DNA of 64,000 nucleotides from Palsa-851 sp035534435 (GTDB lineage: Bacteria > Chloroflexota > Dormibacteria > Aeolococcales > Aeolococcaceae), in NCBI GenBank assembly GCA_035534435.1, contig DATLRX010000089.1, forward strand, positions 1 to 64,000. Direction: 5' to 3'. A program made the translations under genes and the position numbers. Numbering within the stretch: the first letter of the stretch is position 1; the number at the start of each line of letters is the position of its first letter. The notes under the pieces were generated by a model, which was not told where the DNA came from, did no database searches, and saw only the letters and a program-made list of their open reading frames with translations. Below are positions 8,567 to 16,857 of this stretch, in pieces.

Positions 8567-9574
8567 ATGCCGCCACCCATCACAGACGGCCGCCCGATCC
8601 GCTGGGGAATCATCACCGCGGGCGGCATCGCCGAGAAGGTCAGCAACGACATCAATCTCACAGCGGGCAACGTCGTCAGCGCCGTCGCCGCGCGTGATGC
8701 CGGCCGGGCCGCGCGGTTCGCCGCCAGGCATGGTGCCGCGAGAAGCTACGGCGACTACCGGGCCCTCGTCGACGACGACGAGGTCGATGTCGTCTACGTC
8801 GCGAGCACGCACCCGCACCACCGCGCGCAGGCGTTGCTGGCGATCGCCGCCGGCAAGGCCGTGCTCATCGAAAAGCCCGTGTGTCTCAACGCCGCACACA
8901 CGCGCGAGGTCTTCGCAGCCGCAGTCGCCGCGAACGTGTTCTCGATGGAGGCGATGTGGACTCGCCTCAACCCGCTCATCCGACAGACACAACAATTGAT
9001 CGCAGACGGCGCGATCGGCGAGGTCGTGGGCCTGCGAAACGAGTTCGGGCTCGGACGCCCGTTCAATCCGAAGGATCGCCTGTACGAGCTTGGCAACGGC
9101 GGCGGAGCGCTGCTCGACCTCGGCGTCTACCCGGTCACCTTCGCATATCTGTTTCTGGGTCCACCGGATGAGGTGCGCACTGCCGGCACGCTGTCACCGA
9201 CGGGGTCGGACGAGACCGTCGCGATGCAATGGCTCTACGGTGGAGTCCCGCGTGCGCAGCTCTTCACCTCGGCGTCGGTGGCCGCGCCCAACGAGGCTGC
9301 GATCTACGGAACGAAAGGCTGGATCACGGTGCTGCCGGAGGCCTACCGCCCCTCCGGGCTCATCGTGCACAACGACGAGGGCGAGTACCGCGTCGAGGAC
9401 CCGCTCGCCGGCAACGGCAACGGCTATCAGCCTGAGATCGAGGAGGTCGAGCGATGCCTCCGCGCCGGGCTGACCGAGAGCCCGTTCGTGACGCACGCCG
9501 ACACGGTCGCCGTCCTCGAACTGCTTGATGCGGCGCGTGCGGTCGTCGGCGTCGTCTACCCGGACGAGCGGTGA
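8567..9574 (+). CDS. Gfo/Idh/MocA-family oxidoreductase
   Basis: 335 residues. The N-terminal Rossmann domain begins RWGIITAGGIAEKV, and the family-defining EKPVCLNAAHT (Lys in EKP) lies near residue 103. The C-terminal alpha/beta domain contains GGGALLDLGVYPVTF. Members oxidise sugars, inositols or sugar phosphates with NAD(P). It follows the dehydratase by 17 bp with AAGGAA upstream of the ATG, so it is in the same transcript. It could perform the first sugar oxidation, or reduce/oxidise a side product. Confidence 0.87.
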   Translation: MPPPITDGRPIRWGIITAGGIAEKVSNDINLTAGNVVSAVAARDAGRAARFAARHGAARSYGDYRALVDDDEVDVVYVASTHPHHRAQALLAIAAGKAVLIEKPVCLNAAHTREVFAAAVAANVFSMEAMWTRLNPLIRQTQQLIADGAIGEVVGLRNEFGLGRPFNPKDRLYELGNGGGALLDLGVYPVTFAYLFLGPPDEVRTAGTLSPTGSDETVAMQWLYGGVPRAQLFTSASVAAPNEAAIYGTKGWITVLPEAYRPSGLIVHNDEGEYRVEDPLAGNGNGYQPEIEEVERCLRAGLTESPFVTHADTVAVLELLDAARAVVGVVYPDER

Positions 9575-9586
9575 GCGACGCCGCCG

Positions 9587-10180
9587 CTAGATCTGTCCAG
9601 CCGCCGTCTGCGCCGCGGCCTCGACCTGTGCGTCCATCGCCGCCCCCGTGTTCGTCGCCGAGGTGACGTTGATCACCACCAGGTAGTTGTCCTTCGAGAA
9701 CGCGTATGTCGCGGAGTTCGCGTCGATCTCCTTGATCGCGGCGGATCCGAGCCCGGAGACAGCGGCGGTTGTGCCGCCGTTCGAGCCGGAGCCACCGGCG
9801 CTCAACGCCCCCGCCACCGCAGCCTCGAGCGCCGCCTGGCCAAGACCGCCGGGGAAGGGCTCCACCACGATCACGCCGCCACCGCCGCCCGTGCTGGTGG
9901 TGTCCGCGTAGACGCACGTCGTCGCGCTGCATGTCCCGCTGACCGCAGCGACGTTCGGGTCACCGCTGATGGTCTGCACGTCCGAGGCAGCGAGGAGCGT
10001 TGCGGCGCTGGCTGAGCCGCCGCCGCTGGAACCCGAACCAGGGGTGGTGGTGAGCCCGGGAATTCCGGGAATACTGAGGCCCGACGGCGTCGGGGTGGCG
10101 CTGGATGAACCCCCGCAGCCCGCCAGGGCGGCGACAGCAGCAATGGAGATGGCTCCGAGAATGACCGGCCTTGCAGACAT
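9587..10180 (-). CDS. Predicted lipoprotein of unknown function
   Basis: 197 residues with a type II signal: MSARPVILGAISIAAVAA then the lipobox LAGC, lipidated Cys at about residue 20. A low-complexity Ser/Thr/Pro/Gly linker (about residues 21-55) leads to a small alpha/beta domain with a Gly-rich stretch (TSTGGGGGVIVVEPFPGG). Two Cys (GTCSATTCVY) could form a disulfide. I do not recognise a catalytic family; the shape is that of actinobacterial-style surface lipoproteins. The ATG at 10180 has GAGGA six nt upstream, so longer in-frame starts were rejected. It converges with the Gfo/Idh gene, leaving 12 bp. Confidence 0.7.
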   Translation of the reverse strand: MSARPVILGAISIAAVAALAGCGGSSSATPTPSGLSIPGIPGLTTTPGSGSSGGGSASAATLLAASDVQTISGDPNVAAVSGTCSATTCVYADTTSTGGGGGVIVVEPFPGGLGQAALEAAVAGALSAGGSGSNGGTTAAVSGLGSAAIKEIDANSATYAFSKDNYLVVINVTSATNTGAAMDAQVEAAAQTAAGQI

Positions 10181-10296
10181 TGGAGTCCTCGTCGTTGTGC
10201 GCCAGCGCTCCCTCCGCGCTGAATCGCCGCAGATGATAGCCGGAGAACGGCCCGATCCCATCGCGTTACCGAATCGGGAAATGGACTGCACCTTGG

Positions 10297-10302
10297 TACA
10301 GT
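10297..10302 (+). promoter_or_regulatory. TACAGT -10 box of a leaderless promoter ahead of the ABC exporter
   Basis: TACAGT is followed by exactly 7 nt and then an ATG (10310). That is the spacing expected if transcription starts at or within a base or two of the ATG. The same TAnnnT-plus-6-to-9-nt arrangement is seen at many other first genes here. No convincing -35 is visible. Confidence 0.5.
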
Positions 10303-10309
10303 CGAATTG

Positions 10310-10351
10310 ATGACGCTCACCGCCTTCGTGTGTCTGGGAGAACGCCCGTGA
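10310..10351 (+). CDS. Leaderless 13-codon mini-ORF coupled to the ABC exporter
   Basis: ATG at 10310 lies 7 nt after TACAGT and opens a 13-residue reading frame, MTLTAFVCLGERP. Its TGA (10349-10351) overlaps the ATG of the transporter as TGATG. Ribosomes loading on the 5' end would translate this peptide and re-initiate on the exporter. GGGAG inside the mini-ORF could serve as the Shine-Dalgarno for the second start. It may be a leader/attenuator peptide sensing a transporter substrate, or simply a coupling device. This is an inference from geometry; there is no homology evidence. Confidence 0.45.
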   Translation: MTLTAFVCLGERP

Positions 10352-12387
10352 TGCACGGCGGCGGCTTCTTGGGGGGCCGCAAACGAGACAAGCCCTCCGG
10401 GCGGGTATCGAACCGCGCGCTCATCCGGCAGACCGCAGGTCTGTTCAGCGCGCATCGAGGCGGCGTCGCGGCGATCGCCGGGCTGGTGGTGATCACGGCA
10501 GGAGCCGGCGTCATCAACCCGATCCTCATCAAGGTCGTCTTCGACACCGCCCTGTTCCCGACGCGCACCGTCGGCGGGCGGATCACCAACCTCCCGGTCG
10601 ACGTGCCGCGGCTCGAGATCCTGGTCGCGATCATGATCGGCATCACGATCGTCACCGGCGCAATCGGGGTGCTGCAGACGTACATCACCAACCGAGTCGG
10701 CCAGCGCGTCATGGAGGAGTTGCGGAACCGCCTCTACGAGCACCTGCAGGGCATGTCGCTGCGCTTCTTCACGGGGACGCGTACCGGCGAGATTCAGTCG
10801 CGTCTGACCAACGACGTCGGCGGCATCCAGTCGGTGGTGACCGACACCGCGACGTCGCTGCTGTCGAACATCGTCACGCTCCTGAGCACGCTCATCGCGA
10901 TGCTGGTGCTGTCCTGGCAGTTGACCGCCCTCTCGCTCGGCATCACGCCGCTGTTCGTCTTCTACACGTACCGCGCGGGCAAGGTCCGGCGCCAGATCAC
11001 GATGCAGGCGCAGGACTCCAAAGCGGAGATCAGCGCCATCACAGAGGAGACCCTGTCGGTCTCGGGGATGCTGCTTGCGAAGGTGTTCGGCCGCGGCCCC
11101 GAGGAGATCGCCCGTTTCCGCAAGGAGAATCACCGCCTCGCCAACCTGGCCATCCGGCAGGAGATGATCGGACGCGCCCTCTTCGCGGTCATCGGCGCCT
11201 TCTTCAGCAGCGCTCCGGCCCTCGTGTACCTCATCGGTGGCTGGGTGCTCGCGAGCGGCCACGCGGGTGGGTCGATCACCCCGGGCACGATCATCGCCTT
11301 CACGACGCTGCAGAGCCGGCTCTTCTTCCCGATCGGCAGCATGCTCTCGGTCTCCATCGAGATCCAGGCGAGCCTCGCGCTCTTCGAGCGCATCTTCGAC
11401 TACCTCAAGATGCCGCACGACATCGTCGACAAGCCCGACGCCCGGGTGGTCAACCCGGCCGACGTGCGGGGCGCCGTCGAGCTCGACCATGTGTCCTTCC
11501 GCTACGACCGCGGCAGCTTCGGGCCGATGCTCGACTCGCTGCCTGCCGGAGGCCGTCCGCCCGGAATGAACGGCCCCGCGCCGGACGGCGAGGTGCCCGA
11601 TGGGGACGATCCGGTCCCGAACGAGATACGGCGCCCCTGGGCGATCGAGGACGTGAGCCTCAAGGTTCGTCCCGGGCAGCTCGCCGCGATCGTCGGTCCC
11701 AGCGGAGCCGGCAAGACCACGATCTCGTATCTCATCCCGCGTCTCTACGACGTCACCGAGGGACGCGTGCTCCTCGACGGGATGGACGTGCGCGACATCA
11801 CCCTCAACTCCCTTGCCGGGGCGATCTCGATGGTGACCCAGGAGACGTATCTCTTCCACGCCTCGGTGCGGCGCAATCTGACCTACGCGAAGCCCGACGC
11901 GACCCAGGAGGAGCTCGAAGCCGCCGCCAAAGCGGCGTTCATCCACGATCGGATCATGGCGTTGGACGACGGCTACGACACGCTCGTCGGCGAGCGCGGC
12001 TACCGCATGTCCGGCGGGGAGAAGCAACGCCTCGCGATCGCGCGGGTCGTCCTGAAGTCGCCACGCGTGCTCATCCTCGACGAGGCGACGTCCGCACTCG
12101 ACACCACCAGCGAGCGACTGGTCCAGGCAGCGCTCGAGCCGCTCCTCTCCGGACGCACCACCATCGCCATCGCGCACCGGCTCTCGACAATCCTTGCCGC
12201 CGACGTCATCTTCGTCATCGACCGCGGACAGCTGATCGAACAGGGCACGCACGCCGAGCTCCTGCAGCGGGGCGGGGCGTACGCAAAGGTCTACGAGCAG
12301 CAGTTCCAGGGTGGAAGGGTCGAGGCCGTCTGCGAGGACGGCATGGTGCTCGCCAGCGGCGAGGTGGTTGCCGCCGGCAAGGCATAG
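10351..12387 (+). CDS. ABC-type exporter, fused permease and ATPase (lipid/multidrug type)
   Basis: 678 residues. An N-terminal transmembrane domain has about six helices (about residues 40-330). The C-terminal nucleotide-binding domain has Walker A GPSGAGKTT, signature MSGGEKQRLAIARVVL, Walker B VLILDEATSALDT and H-loop AHRLST, all intact. It should work as a homodimer or with a partner half-transporter in the inner membrane. Unusual: between the A-loop (VSFRYDRGSFG) and the first NBD strand (WAIEDVSLKV) lies a Pro/Gly/Asp-rich insert of about 35 residues. The ATG at 10351 is preferred over GTG 10330 because GGGAG precedes it and it is overlapped by the mini-ORF stop. The flavoprotein gene begins 2 bp after its stop. 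Confidence 0.9.
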   Translation: MHGGGFLGGRKRDKPSGRVSNRALIRQTAGLFSAHRGGVAAIAGLVVITAGAGVINPILIKVVFDTALFPTRTVGGRITNLPVDVPRLEILVAIMIGITIVTGAIGVLQTYITNRVGQRVMEELRNRLYEHLQGMSLRFFTGTRTGEIQSRLTNDVGGIQSVVTDTATSLLSNIVTLLSTLIAMLVLSWQLTALSLGITPLFVFYTYRAGKVRRQITMQAQDSKAEISAITEETLSVSGMLLAKVFGRGPEEIARFRKENHRLANLAIRQEMIGRALFAVIGAFFSSAPALVYLIGGWVLASGHAGGSITPGTIIAFTTLQSRLFFPIGSMLSVSIEIQASLALFERIFDYLKMPHDIVDKPDARVVNPADVRGAVELDHVSFRYDRGSFGPMLDSLPAGGRPPGMNGPAPDGEVPDGDDPVPNEIRRPWAIEDVSLKVRPGQLAAIVGPSGAGKTTISYLIPRLYDVTEGRVLLDGMDVRDITLNSLAGAISMVTQETYLFHASVRRNLTYAKPDATQEELEAAAKAAFIHDRIMALDDGYDTLVGERGYRMSGGEKQRLAIARVVLKSPRVLILDEATSALDTTSERLVQAALEPLLSGRTTIAIAHRLSTILAADVIFVIDRGQLIEQGTHAELLQRGGAYAKVYEQQFQGGRVEAVCEDGMVLASGEVVAAGKA

Positions 12388-12388
12388 C

Positions 12389-13822
12389 GTGCCGGCCCCG
12401 CTCGACGCTGTTGTCATCGGGAGCGGGCCGAACGGGTTGTCGGCTGCCGTCGAGCTCGCCCGCAACGGAGCGTCGGTGCTGGTCCTCGAGTCGTCGGAGA
12501 CCATCGGCGGCGGCACGCGAACCGCTGAGCTGACGCTCCCGGGGTTCCACCACGATGTCTGCTCGGCGGCGCACCCATTGGGCATCCTCTCCCCGTTCTT
12601 CGCGAGGCTCCCGCTCGCGGAGCACGGGCTGACCTGGCTGCAGAGCGCCGCGTCCGTCGCGCATCCGCTCGACGGCGAGCCCGCGGCAATGCTCGGACCA
12701 TCGCTCCGCGCGACGGCTGAAGGGCTCGGGCGGGATGCCTCCTCGTACCGGCGGCTCGTCGAGCCACTGTTGCAGCACGCTGGGGAGCTCGTGGCGGATG
12801 TGCTCGCTCCGGCGCACGTCCCGCGCCACCCGCTCGTTCTGGCGCGGTTCGGCGTGCCCGCCCTGCTCCCGGCCTCGACCCTCGGGCACACGCTCTTCCG
12901 GGGAGAACGTGCCCGGGCGCTCCTCGCCGGATGCGCCGCCCACGCAGCCCTCCCGTTCTCTCGCCCGCTCAGCGCCGCGCCGGGGGTCCTGTTCCTGCTC
13001 GCGGCGCATGTCGAGACGTGGCCTGTCGCCCGCGGAGGCTCGGCGGCGATCACCAATGCACTTGCCGGATACCTGCGGTCCCTCGGCGGAAGCATCGAGA
13101 CCGGCCGGAGCGTCCGGTCGCTCAGCGATCTCCCGCCGGCGCGGGTCCATCTCTTCGACACAAGCCCGGCGCAGATGGCGGACATCGCCGCGCCGATGCT
13201 CCCCGGTCACTACGTGCACCGGCTCCGCCGCTTCCGCTACGGACCCGGCGTCTTCAAGGTCGACTGGGCACTCGACGGCCCGATTCCATGGCGAGACCCG
13301 TCGTGCCGTGACGCGTCGACCGTTCACCTCGGGGGCACGCTCGACGAGATCGCCGCGTCCGAGGCGGCCGTGTGGCGCGGCGAGCATCCCGACCGTCCCT
13401 ACGTCATCGTCGTGCAGCCAACCCTCGTCGATCCGTCACGAGCGCCGTCGGGAAAGCACATCGCATGGGCGTACTGCCACGTGCCGTCGGGGTCGAGCGT
13501 CGATCGCACCGATGCCATCGAGCGCCAGATGGAACGCTTCGCACCGGGGTTCCGCGACCGGATTCTCGCAACACACGTCATGGGCACTGCCGATCTCGAG
13601 CGGTACAACCCGAACAACGTCGGAGGGTCGATCACCGGCGGTGTCATCGACCTCGGTCAGCTGTTCACCCGCCCGGTGGCGCGCGTCAATCCCTACGCCA
13701 CGCCGAACCCGCGGCTGTTCATCTGCTCAGCATCGACACCGCCCGGCGGTGGCGTGCATGGCATGTGCGGGTACTACGGTGCGCGCACGGCGTTGCGTCA
13801 GCTGCCGAACATCGCCGCATGA
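12389..13822 (+). CDS. CrtI-like FAD-dependent oxidoreductase (phytoene desaturase superfamily)
   Basis: 477 residues from a GTG just after the exporter stop. The dinucleotide-binding front (AVVIGSGPNGLSAAVELARNG) is followed by GGGTRTAEL. The C-terminus has RLFICSASTPPGGGVHGMCGYYGA, the second FAD-contact motif of the carotenoid desaturase/amine oxidase superfamily. It is closest in style to the actinobacterial 'phytoene dehydrogenase-like' proteins of unknown substrate. No crtB, crtE or other carotenoid gene is nearby. Pairing with an exporter and an ABM protein suggests modification of a small lipid or isoprenoid, but this is inference. Confidence 0.8.
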   Translation: MPAPLDAVVIGSGPNGLSAAVELARNGASVLVLESSETIGGGTRTAELTLPGFHHDVCSAAHPLGILSPFFARLPLAEHGLTWLQSAASVAHPLDGEPAAMLGPSLRATAEGLGRDASSYRRLVEPLLQHAGELVADVLAPAHVPRHPLVLARFGVPALLPASTLGHTLFRGERARALLAGCAAHAALPFSRPLSAAPGVLFLLAAHVETWPVARGGSAAITNALAGYLRSLGGSIETGRSVRSLSDLPPARVHLFDTSPAQMADIAAPMLPGHYVHRLRRFRYGPGVFKVDWALDGPIPWRDPSCRDASTVHLGGTLDEIAASEAAVWRGEHPDRPYVIVVQPTLVDPSRAPSGKHIAWAYCHVPSGSSVDRTDAIERQMERFAPGFRDRILATHVMGTADLERYNPNNVGGSITGGVIDLGQLFTRPVARVNPYATPNPRLFICSASTPPGGGVHGMCGYYGARTALRQLPNIAA

Positions 13823-13847
13823 CAATGCCCTGTGTGAAGATGCAGGC

Positions 13848-14174
13848 ATGATCATGGTGATCTTTCGCTCCCGCAATCGACCCGGCGCCGACCTTGCCGA
13901 GTACGCCAGACGCGGTGCGCGCATGCGCGAGCTGGTGCAGCAGCATCCGGGCTTCATCTCCATCGAGAACTTCGAAGGCCCCGACGGCGAGGAGCTCTCG
14001 CTCGAGCTCTTCGAGAATGACGAATCGGTCAAGGCGTGGCGCGCCAACCCCGAGCATCGCGAAACGCAGCGCTGGGCGCGTGAGGAGCTGTACTCCTGGT
14101 ACTCGGTGACCGTCGGCGAGGTCATCCGCGGTCACGAGACCGACCTGGCTCCGGCGAAAGCCTCAACGGCTTAG
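13848..14174 (+). CDS. ABM-domain protein (antibiotic biosynthesis monooxygenase fold)
   Basis: 108 residues forming a single dimeric ferredoxin-like alpha/beta barrel: MIMVIFRSRNRPGAD, then HPGFISIENFEGPDGEELSLELF and WRANPEHRETQRW. The fold is shared by cofactor-free monooxygenases and heme-degrading IsdG-like proteins, and by many proteins with no known reaction. A very short GTG frame (13834-13851) ends overlapping this ATG. The last four bases overlap the end of tadA on the opposite strand. Confidence 0.8.
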   Translation: MIMVIFRSRNRPGADLAEYARRGARMRELVQQHPGFISIENFEGPDGEELSLELFENDESVKAWRANPEHRETQRWAREELYSWYSVTVGEVIRGHETDLAPAKASTA

Positions 14175-14605
14175 ACGCCACGCCTCGCGCGAAAGAAGTC
14201 CTGCAGCAGCGCCGCGGATTCGCCGGCGCAGATCCCCGTCGCGACGTCGATGCGGTGGTTGTTCCTCGCGTGGCGAAGGACGTCGTACACACTCCCGTCG
14301 GCGCCTTTCTTCGGATCGCGCGCGGCGTAGACACAGCGCGCGATGCGCGCCTGGACCATGGCGCCGGCGCACATCGGGCAGGGCTCGAGCGTCGCATACA
14401 CCGTGACGCCGTCGAGACGCCACCCACCGTGCAGGCGCGCGACACGGCGCAGCACGATCATCTCCGCGTGCGCGGTGGCGTCCCCACGCCGCTCCATCGC
14501 GTTGCCCGCAGACGCGACCACCACACCATCCCATACCGCGACGGCGCCGACCGGCACCTCTCCGCGAATCCCTGCCGCACGCGCCGCGCGAAGCGCGCGT
14601 CGCAT
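14171..14605 (-). CDS. tadA: tRNA-specific adenosine deaminase (A34 to inosine)
   Basis: 144 residues of the cytidine deaminase fold. Zinc and proton-shuttle motifs are TAHAEM (His/Glu) and EPCPMCAGAM (two Cys), with the TadA-specific RDPKKGADGSVYDVL and NHRIDV. It deaminates the wobble adenosine of tRNA-Arg(ACG). It starts at the only in-frame ATG (14605), 30 bp after the flavoprotein stop. The coding frame remains open upstream with plausible residues (LPIDADERC), so a non-canonical earlier start is possible. It is the last gene of a minus-strand operon. Confidence 0.92.
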   Translation of the reverse strand: MRRALRAARAAGIRGEVPVGAVAVWDGVVVASAGNAMERRGDATAHAEMIVLRRVARLHGGWRLDGVTVYATLEPCPMCAGAMVQARIARCVYAARDPKKGADGSVYDVLRHARNNHRIDVATGICAGESAALLQDFFRARRGV

Positions 14606-14634
14606 GCAGCGCTCGTCAGCGTCGATCGGCAGCC

Positions 14635-16857
14635 TTAGCCGACGGCGACGAGCGGGAGTTCGACCCTCAGGTCCGGCCGTTCGACGACGCGCATCGTGTC
14701 GTCCACAAAGCGCACCCGCTCGAAGGTGATGCAGTTCACGGGACAGTGGTCCTCGCAGATCCTGCAGTTGGTGCAGCGGTCGTAGTTGATGAAGATCTCG
14801 CCCTCGTAGCCACCCGCTTCGGGATCGCCACCGGACGTCGCGCAGACGCGCGTCTCCCCGCCCGAGGAGCGCTCGCGGTCCTCGCCGAACACGACGACGT
14901 CGATCGCCTTCTCGGGACAGACGTCGTCGCATGCGCCGCAGAGCACGCACACCGTCTGGTCGTAGTGGTGCACGGAGTCGCACTGGAAGCAGCGGATCGA
15001 CTGGACGATCGCCTCACGGTCGCTCCACGACTGCTCGACCTCGGTCATGTCGTAGCGCTTGGAAGCCTCGAGAATGCCCGGCTCGGTGCGCGCGAAGACC
15101 TCGGACTGGCGGTGGTCGTCGGTCCGCTCCACCACCGTCTGGTAGATCCGATCACCGGCGGCCTGCATGTCCTCGCCGAGGAACTCCCGAATCGAGCGGG
15201 CGACTCGGTGGCCCCAGCCGGCGGCGTCGACGATGAAGGACGGGCCCTGCACGCAGTCACCGCCGCAGAAGAGCTTCGGCACACCCGTGTGGCCGCCACG
15301 ATCCGCGGAGAGCAGTCCTCGCTGACTCACGGGGACCAGCTCGTCCGGACGCTCCATGATCTGGCCTGAGGCGAAGATGCAGTAGTCGGCCTGCACGGTC
15401 CACAGCGGGGCGTTCTCGACTTCCTTCACGGAGGAGAAGATCAGCTTGCCGCTGAGGGGGTCGAAGTCCAGGTCCTTCAGCGGCGCGAACGACACGGCCT
15501 TCACGTTGCCGTGCTCGTCGGCGTCGACCTGCTTGACGATCACGCCACACTTGATGTGCAGGCCGATCTCCTTGGCCTCGTGGAGCTCGTTGCCGAACGC
15601 GGGGAGGCGGTCCTCCGGCTCGATCGCCACCATCCACACGTCTTTCGCGCCGAGCTTGATCGACGACTGGCAGGCATCGGTCGCGACCGCGCCGCCGCCG
15701 ACCACGACCACGCTGCCGCCGATCGGGAAGTGCTCGGGGATCTTGTCGTATGAGACGGTCCGCAGGAAGGTCATCGCGTCGGTGACCTCGGGCAGATCGC
15801 TGCCGGGGATCGGCAGGATCCGGCCCTTCATCATGCCGATCGAGAAGAACACGGCGTCGTACTCGTCGAGCAGGTCCTGCGTCTTGATGTCATCCGGTCC
15901 TGGACCGACGTTGCTGTTGAGACGGACGTCGATGCCCGTGGACATGATCATGTCGAGCTCCCACTGGAGCTGACGGTGGTCGAAGCGGAAGGGCGGAATC
16001 GAAGTGCTGAGCAGACCACCGACCTTCGCCTCGCGCTCGTACAGCACGACCTCGTACCCCTGCACGCGCAGGTCGAGCGCGCACGTGAGACCCGCGGGCC
16101 CGGCGCCCACCACGGCGACTCGCTTCCCCTTCGCGGGGGCGATCTTGTAGTCGATCCAGAGGCCCTGCTGGAACGCGAAGTCCGTCGAGAACCGCTTGAT
16201 CGAGCGGATCGTGACCGGGTCCTCGCCCGGATCCCAACCGCGTTTGCAGTCGGTCTCACACGGGTGGTTGCAGAGGCGCCCCAGCATGCTTGGGAAAGGA
16301 TTCGTCTCGTGGATCACGGACCACGAGTCCACGTAGCGACCCTGGCTCACATAGTCGATGTAGGTGGCGATGTCCTGGCGGATCGGGCAGTTGCGCTGGC
16401 AGGGCGTGATCGGGACGTTGAAGCCCAGGTCGCGGTGCCCGCTCATGATCTTCATCGGCGCCTTGTCGACAACGTTCTTCGCGATCGCGCCGAGCACGTG
16501 CGCCGCACTGATCATCCCAACCGGCTCGCTGCGCTTCGAGAAGATCCCGCCCTCGACAGCTGTGATGATCGCCGCTTCCGCGGACGAGTCGCGCATGGCC
16601 TCAGCACCCACCTCGATGCGCTCACCGAGATCGATGCGAGGCGCCGGCCGCATCACATCGCGAACACTCGTCGCATCGAGCATGTCGAACGACGACACGA
16701 TCGACTCGAGCCCGACGGTGCCGAGCACCTCATCGCCGCGGACGACGAGCAGCGGCACCGGGTCCTGGATGCGCAGCACCTCGAGGATGTCGCCGAGCAT
16801 GTCGTCGGGATCGCACTCCGCGCCGAGCGGGGAGGCGATGGTCGCCAGCTCAGCCAC
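14635..16857 (-). CDS. CBS-GltD-dicluster ferredoxin fusion flavoprotein
   Basis: 740 residues with three parts. A CBS-like pair (about residues 1-130) has VPLLVVRGDEVLGTVGLES and SVRDVMRPAPRID. A GltD-like core follows: N-terminal Fe-S ligands CQRNCP and CNHPCETDCKRG, FAD site VAVVGAGPAGLTCALDL, and NAD(P) site VVVVGGGAVATDACQS. The C-terminal ferredoxin-like tail holds two Cys sets, CVLCGACDDVCPEKA and CTNCRICEDHCPVNC. It should move electrons between NAD(P)H and ferredoxin-like acceptors, with an adenylate-type signal read by the CBS pair. The start codon overlaps the stop of a free-standing two-CBS protein. It is not glutamate synthase: the real gltBD pair is elsewhere in the window. The partner enzyme is unknown. 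Confidence 0.85.
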   Translation of the reverse strand: MAELATIASPLGAECDPDDMLGDILEVLRIQDPVPLLVVRGDEVLGTVGLESIVSSFDMLDATSVRDVMRPAPRIDLGERIEVGAEAMRDSSAEAAIITAVEGGIFSKRSEPVGMISAAHVLGAIAKNVVDKAPMKIMSGHRDLGFNVPITPCQRNCPIRQDIATYIDYVSQGRYVDSWSVIHETNPFPSMLGRLCNHPCETDCKRGWDPGEDPVTIRSIKRFSTDFAFQQGLWIDYKIAPAKGKRVAVVGAGPAGLTCALDLRVQGYEVVLYEREAKVGGLLSTSIPPFRFDHRQLQWELDMIMSTGIDVRLNSNVGPGPDDIKTQDLLDEYDAVFFSIGMMKGRILPIPGSDLPEVTDAMTFLRTVSYDKIPEHFPIGGSVVVVGGGAVATDACQSSIKLGAKDVWMVAIEPEDRLPAFGNELHEAKEIGLHIKCGVIVKQVDADEHGNVKAVSFAPLKDLDFDPLSGKLIFSSVKEVENAPLWTVQADYCIFASGQIMERPDELVPVSQRGLLSADRGGHTGVPKLFCGGDCVQGPSFIVDAAGWGHRVARSIREFLGEDMQAAGDRIYQTVVERTDDHRQSEVFARTEPGILEASKRYDMTEVEQSWSDREAIVQSIRCFQCDSVHHYDQTVCVLCGACDDVCPEKAIDVVVFGEDRERSSGGETRVCATSGGDPEAGGYEGEIFINYDRCTNCRICEDHCPVNCITFERVRFVDDTMRVVERPDLRVELPLVAVG

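Noticed and set aside
12311..12388. N-terminal extension of the CrtI-like flavoprotein
   Set aside because: It would overlap the exporter C-terminus by 77 bp. GTG 12389 directly before the FAD motif gives normal family length.
9871..13185. Minus-strand open frame of 1104 codons
   Set aside because: It lies antisense to the well-supported ABC exporter and flavoprotein genes. Its composition is Arg/Asp/Gly/His-rich as expected of GC-driven shadow frames, and it has no recognisable domain.
14605..14637. tadA start upstream of ATG 14605
   Set aside because: The frame is open with family-like residues, but no ATG, GTG or TTG is available before the flavoprotein coding end.
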